From assembly GCA_025345505.1 (NCBI GenBank), contig JANVCC010000106.1, positions 12,159,902 through 12,223,901 on the forward strand: DNA of 64,000 bases. The letters are read 5' to 3'. The position numbers and the translations under genes are program-made. Shown here piece after piece: positions 13,601 to 23,308 of this stretch. The stretch is from Todiramphus chloris collaris. Its lineage: Eukaryota > Chordata > Aves > Coraciiformes > Alcedinidae. Every line of letters starts with the position of its first letter. Positions within the stretch are counted from its first letter, which is position 1. Below the pieces are notes generated by a model. The model ran no database searches. It was not told where the DNA came from and was given only the letters and a program-made list of their open reading frames with translations.

Positions 13601-15846
13601 ATCCTGGGGATTAGAGACTTCATCTGATGTTACAAGGAGAAAAAGTATTTACAAGTGTTTAACTCAGAGAGGAATGTTGGACAAATTCTTGTGTCAAGAA
13701 ACATCCTCATTACTACAATTTGGCTAACTAAAATTTGTCTGTTTTGTAATTATATTTTGTTTGTTTTGTTTTGTTTTTTTTTAAAGTCTGTGTGTACACA
13801 GTTATTCTCTATCCTCTTTGCCTTTCCTACCCCATTGTTGTCCTGTAGTCGTGGGGTAAATTAAAATTAATCAGGAATAGATAGCTTCCTCATTGACACT
13901 CTTCTGACTCAGATTCTTGTGGTCTGATTTTTTTTGAAGTGTCTTCAGAAAGTTGGTACTTTTCTGATTAAACCAGTTTAACTATAATTTATTCTCCTTT
14001 TCCTTTTGAATTTTCCATCCCTTAGAAAACTGTAGTGACTGATATTCAGAATAGACCATATTTGATTCTGGATTACTGATAACCCTAAAATTTACAACTA
14101 TGTGATCATCCAGAATGTTATCTAGAAGTTTTTCATCTTTGGGAAATGGGAAAGTATAATAAAAGAAAGTATAATTTCCCATTGGGACAGCACTTTTTAA
14201 AGCTCTGGTGGCTCTTGTGTTCTGAGAAAGAAAAAACTACAGCAGTAAGTTTGAGAGATATTTGAAAATTTCTGTACCTCTGAGCATAGTACAGCATGGC
14301 TTATTTTAATTAAAGTCTAGTTTGCAGTTAGAAGGGTAGAAGAAATGGTCTCCATAATTTTTTTTTTATGACTAAAAAGTCTCTTATATAGAGCTTTTCC
14401 CTTCCTGTAAAATAAGTTGCATATGTAGAATATATAGGATTCTTCTATAAAAAGGTTTTATTGGCACTTGTAACGACTTTCATAACTTATTCATGAGTTC
14501 ACTGCTCATTAGCAATTTGGTCATCTAAAATACAGGCAAATAATAATTTTATTTCATACCATACTGTCACATCTTCTACACTTAGGGTGGGTAGATAAGC
14601 AGAGGCATATGAGAAACATGTAGATTCTTTAAAGGAAGAATTAAAATGAAATACAGCTTTTCTGTAATGAAAAGTGATTAGCCGAAGTGAAGGTGACAAA
14701 AACTACTTAGGCCAAAACAAATATATTCTGATTTTGACCTGATAACATTTATAATCACTTTTTAAAAGTGTCTGTGGCTATATGTACTTGTGAATCAGAA
14801 GCTGATGCTCATGATATTTGCAGGCTTATTCTTGCAGGTCTTCCTTCTTTCTGCCTTTAATTTTTTATTACCTTTGGTTTTTTTAGTTGAGTGAGTAGCA
14901 GTGGCACAGTTTTATGACTAGGACTGTATTACACTGGACTTTTTTATGGCCTCTGAAGGTGTTCAGGATGGAACAGTTTCATGCAGTTGGAGCATAGATT
15001 GGATGTTAATCTAAAGCTGGGCTACCTGCACATAGCAAAAGCAATCTCTTAGAAATATAGTTTGACATGATTTCATATTTTTAACTCTGTGGTATAGTAT
15101 CATATGACTAAGTGCCTCAAGGGTATTTGCAGCTTCCACAAAAGAAGAGGACTCCCACCTCTGTAAGACAGGCTCATATTTATTATGCTACTCAAGAAAT
15201 ATAACCAACTCCTGACTAATGTGACCTTTTATAACCAAGAGAGCTTTTAGGTACCTGAGATTGGAGATAATGCACTGATTACCACTTTAAATCAGTGACA
15301 TTAAATGCCACTTTGAGCCTGTTTTTCTGTTAGACTACTTTAACACTGTCCCTTTCTTGCTGTATATGAAGAGCTAGGCTTATAAACTCTTTTCTAAACT
15401 TTTTTTAAAAGTTTATACTGGGCATATTATCCTACCCAGAGCAGAGTGGATATCTCCACCGTCTGTGCCCACCCATTTCTTAGGCAGAGGCTGTTCCTCC
15501 TGATGTGGGGAGGGTGACCATGTACTTGGTCCCTTTGTAATAAGAATATTGACCCTTTAGCAGCTTGGCAGAAAAATGGCCTTTTCCCATTAAAACACAG
15601 TAAATGGGAGGATGGAACTTGCTGATTGCCATTGATAAGGCTGGTAAGGGCACAAAGGGGAAGGATTTGCTTTAGCAGAAGTGGCATGAAGAGGGATGGT
15701 TGAAGAGGTACTTTTCCAAGGTAGGAAGGTCTTCCTTCCATATTAAATGAAGGAAACCTTTCAACCTGGGAAAAGGATAGAGAATTTTTGCTTAATGAGC
15801 TGAATGACACTGCCTCTTCTATTTGCTATTAAGCAAAAACCTGAAG
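7678..15846. other. About 8 kb of non-coding DNA, nothing recognised
   Basis: AT-rich DNA with many short frames; the longest is 127 codons (15427-15810, minus) and has no recognisable domain. No CR1 or LTR was recognised. The GC-richer segment at about 11150-11310 has no identifiable counterpart. Confidence 0.5.
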
Positions 15847-15851
15847 CCATT

Positions 15852-16479
15852 TCTCAGAGATGGTGTCAGAGCTGGTGTCAGATCAAGGACTGTTTTGTCT
15901 CAACATTGTCGTACCTGTGTTGGTAAAAATCTAACCACAAACTGAGCGACAACTGAACCACACAGCTCAAGTTCCTGTTTTGTACAAATTCAAGTACAGA
16001 GCCGATTCCAAAAACTGCCACCTGTGCATACACCCAGGGGCTTGGAAGACCGAGGTGTCAGGAGACCCCTGAAGACCCCCTAGAGATGGTATTGGGCATA
16101 CGTACCACCACCAGTTGGTAGGTGGGGTTAAGTAGAGCAACTCCAGGAATATGCTAAATAGTTCTCCAAAAGGGGATGAATATTCAACAGGATAATATAA
16201 TAAAAGAGCAGGAACAACGAGCATCGGTGGAAGGTAACATTGGAAGACAACATCAGAAGGTAACATGGAAGGTAACACTGTGAGGTAACATCAAGAAGTA
16301 ACATCAGGAAACCAGTATTGTGGGAAGGAACATCGTGGGAAGGAACATCAAAGAGTGAAAGGAACGTTTTCCATCAGACTCGGACTGATGGAACATCGCA
16401 GACCCATGGTGGTACCTACCGTGACTGACCCTTTCTTCCTTTCTTTTCTTTTGTTCTCTCTCTCTCTCTACTTTGCAAA
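15852..16479 (+). repeat. 5' LTR lacking U5
   Basis: It aligns with the 3' LTR at 22433 from its first base through the pyrimidine-rich tract. Homology stops at CTTTGCAAA (16471-16479), exactly where the 3' LTR enters its polyadenylation region and U5. The start is TCTCAGAG where the other copies have TGTCAG, so the terminal TG is mutated. U5, primer-binding site, leader and probably the matrix end of gag were removed by one deletion joining 16479 to gag sequence. A cluster of GGTAACAT-type short repeats lies at about 16228-16350. Confidence 0.9.
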
Positions 16480-17290
16480 TTCTGGAGAAAGAAACCAGAA
16501 TGTCTTACTAAAGGAATCACTGAGAGAAGAACTCTGGAAGGAGAGTGATGTGTTTGCAGAGGTGGAGGTGAAGTTAAATGAAATATGTATTAGGCAAATC
16601 TATCCCCAGGAGGAATTACAGAAGGCAAGAGAGAAAGTAGAAAATCCTCCTCATATGTATCCCCTGGTTAAGACTGAGCATATTGAGGCAGACAATGATC
16701 GTTCCGAAGTTGTTACTAAAGAGGTTCCGTTTACAGTGACTGAGTTAGCAAAATAGAAGAAGGATTTTGCAAGGACTTCAAAGGAATCTGAAACAGAGTA
16801 TGTCTGGAGAGTATTGTTGTCAGGAGGAGATGGAATCTTGTCAGAGAAGGAAGCAGAAAGATGCTGGGGACCAGGTGTGTTTATAACTGCTGGCAATCAT
16901 TGTGCCCCATGGTCTCTAACGCAGAGGGCAGTGTACTGGGCTCAGAAACTTTACCCTTTGGAGAGGGGAGACCCTTTAGCTATAATAGGTACAGTGGATT
17001 AATTGGTACCGTGGATTAATTGGTAGAAAGGTGCAAAAGGTGTCTTGTTTGCAGATTCTGTGTGATAGAGAGCTTAAACCTAACCAAGTGATGATGCCTG
17101 TGAACCCAGAATGGATGACTCCCCTAATCTGAGGGCTCCCTGATTCTCTAAAGCCCATCATGACCCAGATACAGGGGAAAATACAAAATAGCCCTGTAGC
17201 ATACAGAGTTACAGCTGCTTTAGAAGGAGCTGTGACTCCCAAACAGCGGAGGTCAGGAAGGAAAGTGTAGTTGTGGGGGAAGTAGCCCAA
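16480..17290 (+). pseudogene. gag: gag remnant (capsid-region part), ERV at 15852
   Basis: Gag would form the virion core. The open frame 16355-16756 starts inside the LTR and crosses the deletion junction. Gag-like sequence follows: a basic segment ending in TVTELAK, a stop at about 16756, then 16814-17002 in a continuing reading with GGDGILSEKEAE and WGPGVFI. A short direct duplication of GTGGATTAATTGGTA near 16994-17024 and further stops follow. By eye it resembles the capsid-side Gag of vertebrate ERVs rather than a host gene. The N-terminal matrix portion appears to be missing with the leader. It is not functional. Confidence 0.7.
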
Positions 17291-17650
17291 AATTTGATTA
17301 ACTATGGGAAGAAATATGGTCCTGTGGGTGGATGCTGGCAGAGACCTGAAACCAGGGCTGTACGAGCAGGAGGAAAGGGTGTTGTACAGTCAGTACCAGT
17401 CAGAAGGAAATCGATCTGTTGTACTGATACTGGAAGAGAAAAGACCTTGAGCCGCATGGGATGGTGGCAACTTGGACTCCAGAGCAGTATTCCCTGGGAT
17501 CTAATGAAGGGGCTTCCAACCCAGAAATTGGGGAAACTTGTGCAAGGGTGGTCCGAGAGAAAAGTTAATTTTGAACCAACCCCTAGTGCCCCACCATTGA
17601 TAGACCTCAGGGAAGAGGCAGATAAAGATAAGAAGATGCCAGGAAACTAG
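17273..17650 (+). pseudogene. gag: gag C-terminal remnant with a PSAP late-domain-like motif
   Basis: This 125-codon frame follows the capsid-like part. It begins with a Gly/Tyr/Lys-rich stretch (NYGKKYGPVGGCW) and ends with PTPSAPPLIDL at about residues 102-112, followed by an acidic/lysine tail. PSAP/PTAP motifs near the Gag end recruit the ESCRT budding machinery in known retroviruses; this role is inferred here. No intact zinc knuckle was seen. It precedes the protease remnant directly, as expected at a gag-pro junction. Confidence 0.6.
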
Positions 17651-17689
17651 ACCCTCTGTTCCCCGAAGGTGAGGGGGGAAATGGAGGAT

Positions 17690-18125
17690 GGATGTTATAA
17701 GACAACTCACTCTGAATGTGAGAGGGGATTTATTGATTACAGTGGCTGCAGGACCATGGAAAAAAACAGTAACCTTTTTAATTGATACTGGGCAAAAATC
17801 ACTGTACTGATGCAGACTGAGACAGACTAATGTGGAATTTCAGCTTCATCTAAAAATCTAATTATCCTAAATGCTTTGGGAGAGACTCAACTGGTACCTT
17901 TAGCCTCGGTAACATTATGGTTGTCTGGGGAGGAAGGCCCAGTTAACACCAAGGTTGCAGTGGGTCCTTTCCTGACAAATATTTTGTGCATGGTTGTATT
18001 GAAGGGCAGACAGTGGAATGACGTACAGGGAAATTCATGGTCCTTTGACACCTCTCAGACCATAAAATTAACTGGAATGCCCTGGACAGAAGTGCATCTT
18101 TTGCAAACAGCACCTGCCCTTCCCT
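17690..18125 (+). pseudogene. pro: Aspartic protease remnant
   Basis: One frame contains TVTFLIDTG at about 17767-17793, the classic active-site Asp-Thr-Gly after a hydrophobic strand, preceded by a short hydrophobic beta-like stretch. A stop follows within a few codons. The next clear open frame (17876-18133) continues through a region lying between protease and RT. The protease would mature Gag-Pol. Stops and frame changes make it inactive. Confidence 0.65.
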
Positions 18126-18189
18126 CCTTCTAAAATTACTAATGTGAAACCGTACTCACTGTCATTAAGTGCCTGAGAAGGAATAGCCC

Positions 18190-19210
18190 CTGTAATTGAG
18201 GATCTTAAACACCCACTCCCCGTACAACTCCCCAGTGTGGCCAGTGAGGAAACCAAATGGGAAGTGGAGACTAACCAATAATTATCGCAGACTCAATGCT
18301 AAAACTGGCACCTTGACAGCGGCAGTGCCAACTTAGCTGAGTTGATTTCGCATATTCAGAATCAAGCTCATCTGGGGATAGCCACAATTGATGTGAAAGA
18401 TATGTTTTTCATGGTTCCTGTGCAGGAGGCAGACCATGATTGTTTTGCCTTCACATGGGAGGGACAAGAGTATACCTTCACTCTCCTCGCTCAGGGCTAT
18501 AAACATTCTCCCACTTTAGCACACCATGCCTTGGCACAAGAGTTAGCTCAAATTCCCCTGGAACCAGGAGTTCAAGTTTATCAATATATTGATGATGTTT
18601 TGATTGGAGGTGATCAAACTACTTTAGTGCAGGTGACACAGAAAAAGATTATACAGCACTTAGAGTCTCTAGGGCTCCAGATACCTGAGCTAAAAATACA
18701 AGTTGCTGCAAATGAAGTGAAATTTTTAGGGATATGTGGAAAGGAGGATCAGTCTGTATTCCTCAGGATACCCTCTCAGCACTAGATCATGTAAAGATAC
18801 CAGAAAATAAAAAGGAACTGCAGCACGTTTTGGGATTATTGGTCTTTTGGAAAAAACATATCCCGGACTTTGCAATAATTGCACAGCCCCTATATCACTT
18901 GCTGCATAAAGGAGAAATTTGTTAATGGACTCTGGTCCATGACGAAGCATTACAACTTTTGGTTTTTAAAGCAAGCACCCACCAGGCTCTGGGCCCTACA
19001 CACCCTACTGACCCTGTCCATACTGAATGGTGGTTTGTCACTTTATTTCTGTCAGAAAAGGTCGGAAGGTCCCATCTGCCCGATCGGGTTTTACTCTAGA
19101 AGTTTTAAGGATGATGAAAACCTATATTTTATTTGTGAAAAGGGGCTGTTTATAGTGAATTTAGCTTTCAGAGAAGCGGAGCGGACTATACACCAACAAC
19201 CAATGATTTT
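18190..19210 (+). pseudogene. pol: Reverse transcriptase remnant with intact YIDD box
   Basis: The best-preserved part is the open frame 18342-18785 (147 codons). It has the ATIDVKDMFF strand with a catalytic Asp, then AQGYKHSPT (usually PQG, here Ala-Gln-Gly), then QYIDDVLIGG carrying the paired catalytic Asp at about 18590. Sequence before 18342 (fingers) has stops. Thumb and connection continue in other frames to about 19210, including FWKKHIPDFAIIAQPLYHL. The YKHSPT and YIDD style is close to ERV-L-type polymerases. Several frameshifts and stops inactivate it. Confidence 0.85.
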
Positions 19211-19434
19211 AAGATGATCTTTTAAGGTCATTAAACCTATGTTGGTCAGAACTTCTCTCCCTCATGGCATAGCCCGAAGAGATACTGTGAGGAAATGGTA
19301 TGCTAAGATTGAACATTACTGTAGTGTTTTTACAGTCACTGAAGGTACCCTCAAACTGTTAAACACCCAGGAAGAGTATGCCCTTCTCCCTTCTATTATT
19401 AATATTGCCCTGCCCTTTCTGAAGGAGTCACAGA

Positions 19435-19860
19435 ACATGTAGCTCACAGATGCCTCAGCAAAGAGGGAGAGCAAACAGTGGAAGTACTAGGCGGTGGATA
19501 TTAATGTGGAGTCTAAGAGGGAAATCACCACCGAAGATGAGGGCAGTGCCCAAGTGGGCGAACTTGTGGCACTGTGGAGTGTGTTCAATAGCAAAAAAGA
19601 GATGAGGATTCCAGTGCATATTTACACTGACTCGTTTGCAGTGTTCAAAGGGTGTTCAAATGTCTGCCCTTTTAGAAACAGGGAGGTTAACCAAGTGCCA
19701 GTGTGTCAAAAGGAGAAGTAGCATGAAATCTTGGATATTGCCAATCATGGAGATTTTGCAGTAACATGGGTGCCTTCTCACCAGGAAGGAGGTAATCTGG
19801 CAGGTGAATGGAATAATAGGGCAGATGAGCTGTCCAGAATTGCCCCTTTGCAGCAAGAAC
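19435..19860 (+). pseudogene. pol: RNase H remnant
   Basis: RNase H removes the RNA strand of the RNA:DNA hybrid. The expected acidic residues are visible in order: LTDASAK at 19440, GELVAL in the frame 19494-19721, YTDS near 19625, and NNRADELS near 19815 after WVPSHQ. The segment is split by stops and a frame change near 19720-19731. It sits between RT and integrase as in all retroviral pol genes. Confidence 0.8.
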
Positions 19861-20056
19861 ATCAGAGAGAGGAAAACTGGGATAGGCTCCTGGAATGGCT
19901 AAATGCTAATGTGGCCATACAGGGTCTAATGACTTATACAAGGAGGCACATGCCAGAGGCTGGCCTGCGACTTGGGAAGCAAGTAGGATCTGTATTTCAG
20001 CCTGTGAACAATGCAGACTTTGATTGGAACAACACCCCATGGAAGAATTCCCTCTT

Positions 20057-20280
20057 CGTTTAAGAGATAAAAGGGCTCTCTGGGAAACTTGTCAGATTGA
20101 TTACATTGGGCCTTTCTGAAAATCGGAAGGGAAACAATATGTGTTAGTAGGTGTGGAAGGGATTTCTGGCCTAGTTCATGCCAAAGCATTTCCACAGGCA
20201 ACTGGGGAGAATACAGTGCAAGCTCTGAAAATATGGTTTCAGATTCACACTAAATGAATTGCTCCCTCTTTTTTACCCAA
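20057..20280 (+). pseudogene. pol: Integrase core fragment
   Basis: After a linker (19731-20063) the sequence reads QIDYIGPF, carrying the first catalytic Asp, then KQYVLVGVEGISGL and ATGENTVQALKIWF, the pattern of the integrase catalytic core. The second Asp and the Glu are not found. Sequence changes character by about 20280 and env-like sequence follows 200 bp later, so the integrase C-terminal half is deleted. Confidence 0.75.
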
Positions 20281-20485
20281 GAAGTGAATTTGTATCTTAT
20301 TTCACTTTCAGAAGGAAGCAAGCAACCCAGACATACCCACAGAAGAAGCAGATGTGAATTTTAGTAAAATTTGGTCAGGATGTGTATGTTATTTTTGACT
20401 ATATTATTTTGGGGACTTATCTGTGAGAGTGAAGAGGGGCTGATTTCCTCCTCCCCTTGACATATATGATCCTTTTGAGGATAAT

Positions 20486-21952
20486 GAATTTATTGTGTTA
20501 GCAAAAACAGTTAGTCATACCCTTAATTTGAGCCACTGTTGGGTTTGTGGAGGACCCCTAGGTTCATCAAGCTGGCCATGGACCTCTACACCCTTCACTC
20601 CAGCACAAATCATAAGCAATTATAGTGACAATGATAACACCACCTGGAATGATGATGAAACATGTCCAGTTCAATTTCCTGCTGTGGGTAGATATTGATT
20701 AAATTGCACCCAGGAGGGAGGGCTGAATGTGGGGAGAAGCAGGTGTCAATGGATACTCACTCATAAATTTGTTAAAACAATTAATATGAATAGCGGTATT
20801 TACATATGGATGTGGCTTTGTGAAACTGGACATAACAGAGGGTTCAAGGGACATTGATCAAGCAGAAATGAAACATTGATTTTCCAAAGGTCTGAAACCA
20901 TATTTACAATCAAACTTCTGAGTGGAAAAACAATACTGGCGCCTGGTATTGTTCCTGCCAGACAAACGGATACCCTAATGCCTTTTTTTGCTGTTTGGGA
21001 AATGATTAACACAACTTATTTCCAGGTTCCAAAGGTCGCAGCTGGGCCATTTCCTAATGGTGCCAAAGCCAAAAAAGGCCATTATTGGATTTTGGACATA
21101 CTGCCTACAAGCGACTACCAGAAAACTGGTCAGGAATTTGCTACGTGGGAATTATTCAACCTTTATTTTTCCTTCTTCCAGAGGCAGATGGTCCTCAACT
21201 GGGAATAAGACTATATGATATTCTAGGGGACAAAAGGATTGTCCACAACAGGCAATCTGTTCGGATTAAAATAGGTGGAACACAAAAGTGGGGAGAAAAC
21301 GAGTGGCCTTCTGAAAGAACAATTTAACATTATAGGCCTGCTACTTGGAAACCCAATGAATCCATATCAGGGGCAAGGGAACCAATTTATAATCTGAACC
21401 ATATAATTCGATTGCAAGCAGTCTTGGAAATTATTTCTAATAAAACTACTAACACTATAGACGTTTTAACTTGACAGTCTCAACAGATGCGCACTAAAAT
21501 CTTTCAACACTGCATGGTTTTGCATTATTTTCTGGTCGAAGAAGGAGTATGTGGGAAACTATATGTCTTCAATTACTGTCTGGAAATCAATGATGTAGGT
21601 GAGGTGGTTTATCGTCTGACCACAGATATTAGGAAACTAGCCCATGTCCCTGCTGGAATAGCTGGAATGGTGACTGGCTGACAGGAGCACCATGAGTAAA
21701 ATAGCTTTTATTTTATCTGCCTATGCATTTGTTACAGCTTTGGTGTTTTTGCCTTGTGCTATCCCATGCTTGATACATTTAATCCAAAGTGTCATAAGCA
21801 ACATGCGAACAATTACTATGACCTCAACTGATGGCATAAAACAGATCAGATTCATCACTCCGACCATCACACTAGAAACAATGGGCCCTAGGCTAGGGGT
21901 GTGGAAATTTATTTTCTTGCTTCATGTGCAGACACCACCCCAACATTTATGA
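20486..21952 (+). pseudogene. env: env remnant: surface CWVC motif, transmembrane subunit and membrane anchor
   Basis: Env would mediate receptor binding and fusion. The surface part has SHCWVCGGP near 20530, matching the CXXC disulfide-exchange motif of gamma-type surface subunits. The transmembrane part near 21400-21680 has a heptad-like helix (IIRLQAVLEI), then GVCGKLYVFNYC. There the expected C-X6-CC is degraded: Tyr occupies one cysteine position. The frame 21692-21952 has a hydrophobic anchor at about residues 5-30 followed by a short tail. Stops and frameshifts break the gene at several points. Env is unusual next to an ERV-L-like polymerase, since most ERV-L elements lack it. Confidence 0.7.
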
Positions 21953-22206
21953 GCAAGGACTGTAGGGATGCCAGCTCCCGTGAAGGCTGCAATCATTTGC
22001 TTCGTCACACCCAAAGATTTAAAAATGATGGACATATTAGTAGCTCTTTATTATGTGTGTTAGGTATTGCCTTAATTGTTCTTAGTATAATGGTTCTTTG
22101 TCCTTGTCAATGTCCTGTCTATAAATGTCCTACTTGTGAATGTCCATGTGGACAAACATCCCCTCCACCTAATGATGATCTCCATGAGTGGGAAACAGCT
22201 GTGTAA
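21949..22206 (+). CDS. Small cysteine-rich single-pass membrane ORF between env and the 3' LTR
   Basis: An 85-codon frame if the Met at 21949 is used; the open frame extends up to an earlier Met at 21901. From the later start it has a polar N-terminal part of about 35 residues, a hydrophobic segment (LLCVLGIALIVLSIMVL), then a tail with a run of Cys-Pro pairs (CPCQCP, CPTCECPCG) and a proline/acid end finishing in ETAV. It overlaps the end of the env anchor frame by 4 bases from the later Met and by 52 bases from the earlier one. It ends 226 bp before the 3' LTR. I do not recognise the protein. It could be the displaced C-terminal tail of env after a frameshift, or a separate accessory ORF. 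Being intact in a decayed provirus is notable but can be chance at this length. Confidence 0.4.
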   Translation: MSKDCRDASSREGCNHLLRHTQRFKNDGHISSSLLCVLGIALIVLSIMVLCPCQCPVYKCPTCECPCGQTSPPPNDDLHEWETAV

Positions 22207-22432
22207 ATGCTTAAAAATGTGTTAGTTTTATAAGGTTAATAATTATGTTTAATTGAAGTTATTGTTAAATAGTTGTTGAAGTTATTGTTAAGCAATTGTT
22301 ATTATTGTTAATTGGTTTATATAGTTAGTTGTTTCTATCCCTTTCCTTCTTCTCCCCCTCTCTCTCTATATCTATCACCCACAACACCACAAAGAATCCT
22401 CTCTGATACAGAAATTTTGAGCCATGGGGTGG

Positions 22433-23303
22433 TGTCAGGGACAGTGTTGGAGATGGTATCAGATCAAGGATTGTTTGTCTCAACATTGGTGTACCTGTGT
22501 TGGTAATCATCTAACCACAGACTGAGTGACGACTGAACCACATGGCTCAAGTTCCTGCTTTGTACAGATTCAAGTACAGAGCTGATTCCAAGAACTGCCA
22601 CCTAACCCCTGCACATGCGCCCCAACCTTGGGCTTGGAAGATCAAGCTGAAGACCTCCCAGAGACAGTATTGGGCATGCGTACCACCACCAGGTGGTAGG
22701 TGGGGTTAAGCAAAGCAACTCCAGGAATATGCTAAAAAGTTCTTCAAAAGGGGATGAATATTCAACAGGACAGTATGATAAAAGAGCAGGAACAATGAGC
22801 ATTGGTGGAAGGTAACATGGAAGGTAACACCTCGAGGTAACATCAAGAAGAAACATCAGGGAACCAACATCATGGGAAGGAATATCATGGGAAGGAACAT
22901 CAAAGACTGAAAGGAACATTTTCCATCAGACTCAGACTGACAGAATGTCACAGACCCATGGTGTTAGCTATTGTGACTGAGCTTTTCCTCTTTTCTTTTC
23001 TTTTCTTTTCTTTTCTTTTCTTTTCTTTTCTTTTCNNNNNNNNNNCTTTTCTTTTCTTTTCTTTTCTTTTCTTTTCTTTTCTTTTCTTTTCTCTCTCTTC
23101 TCTTCTCTTCTCTTCTCTTCTCTTCTCTTCTCTTCTCTTCTCTTCTCTTCTCTTCTCTTCTCTTCTCTTTTCTTCCTCTCTCCCTCTCTACTTTGCAAAG
23201 TTGTTGTTGGTCAAATAAAGTCACTTGGCACTTGACTCCATTTAGATTCTTAGTTCTGTTCCCAGATCAAAACCTCACTCTGGTCTACGACCGTCACGAG
23301 ACA
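22433..23303 (+). repeat. 3' LTR of the 15852 provirus
   Basis: It begins TGTCAGGGAC and ends CACGAGACA, immediately before the CCATT duplication. It has the same body as the 5' LTR, plus the polyadenylation signal AATAAA near 23214 and a U5 of about 100 bp. Its pyrimidine tract has grown to about 180 bp of TTTTC and TTCTC units and contains an assembly gap. Related copies are the 5' LTR and the split LTR at 35192-36746. Confidence 0.95.
22990..23172 (+). repeat. Expanded (TTTTC)n/(TTCTC)n tract inside the 3' LTR, with a 10-N gap
   Basis: Pure TTTTC units run to 23035, a gap of 10 N follows (23036-23045), TTTTC continues to about 23090, and TTCTC units run to about 23172. The 5' LTR has only a short pyrimidine stretch here, so the expansion happened after insertion. 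The true length is unknown because of the gap. The long Phe/Ser/Leu frames across it are artefacts. Confidence 0.95.
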
Positions 23304-23308
23304 CCATT

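Larger units (their letters stand above)
15852..23303 (+). mobile_element. Near full-length endogenous retrovirus, ERV-L-like pol with env, CCATT target duplication
   Basis: A provirus of about 7.45 kb. The two LTRs align with each other and are flanked by identical 5-bp CCATT copies (15847-15851 and 23304-23308), so both outer edges are original. In order it carries a 5' LTR lacking U5, gag remnants, protease, RT with a YIDD motif, RNase H, integrase core, env (surface and transmembrane parts), a small downstream ORF and the 3' LTR. The 5-bp duplication and the RT/integrase style resemble class III (ERV-L-like) elements, while env is of the gamma type. Every major gene carries stops, frameshifts or deletions. 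The class assignment is inference from motif style. Confidence 0.9.

Noticed and set aside
15427-15810. 127-codon minus-strand frame
   Set aside because: No domain, no repeat and no neighbouring exon signals; length is compatible with chance in AT-moderate DNA.
16355-16479. LTR-encoded N-terminal extension of the gag frame
   Set aside because: It exists only because a deletion joined LTR to gag; there is no sign it is a real protein start.
22958-23224. Open frames of Phe/Ser/Leu and Lys/Arg/Glu repeats on both strands
   Set aside because: They are translations of the TTTTC/TTCTC microsatellite across a gap.
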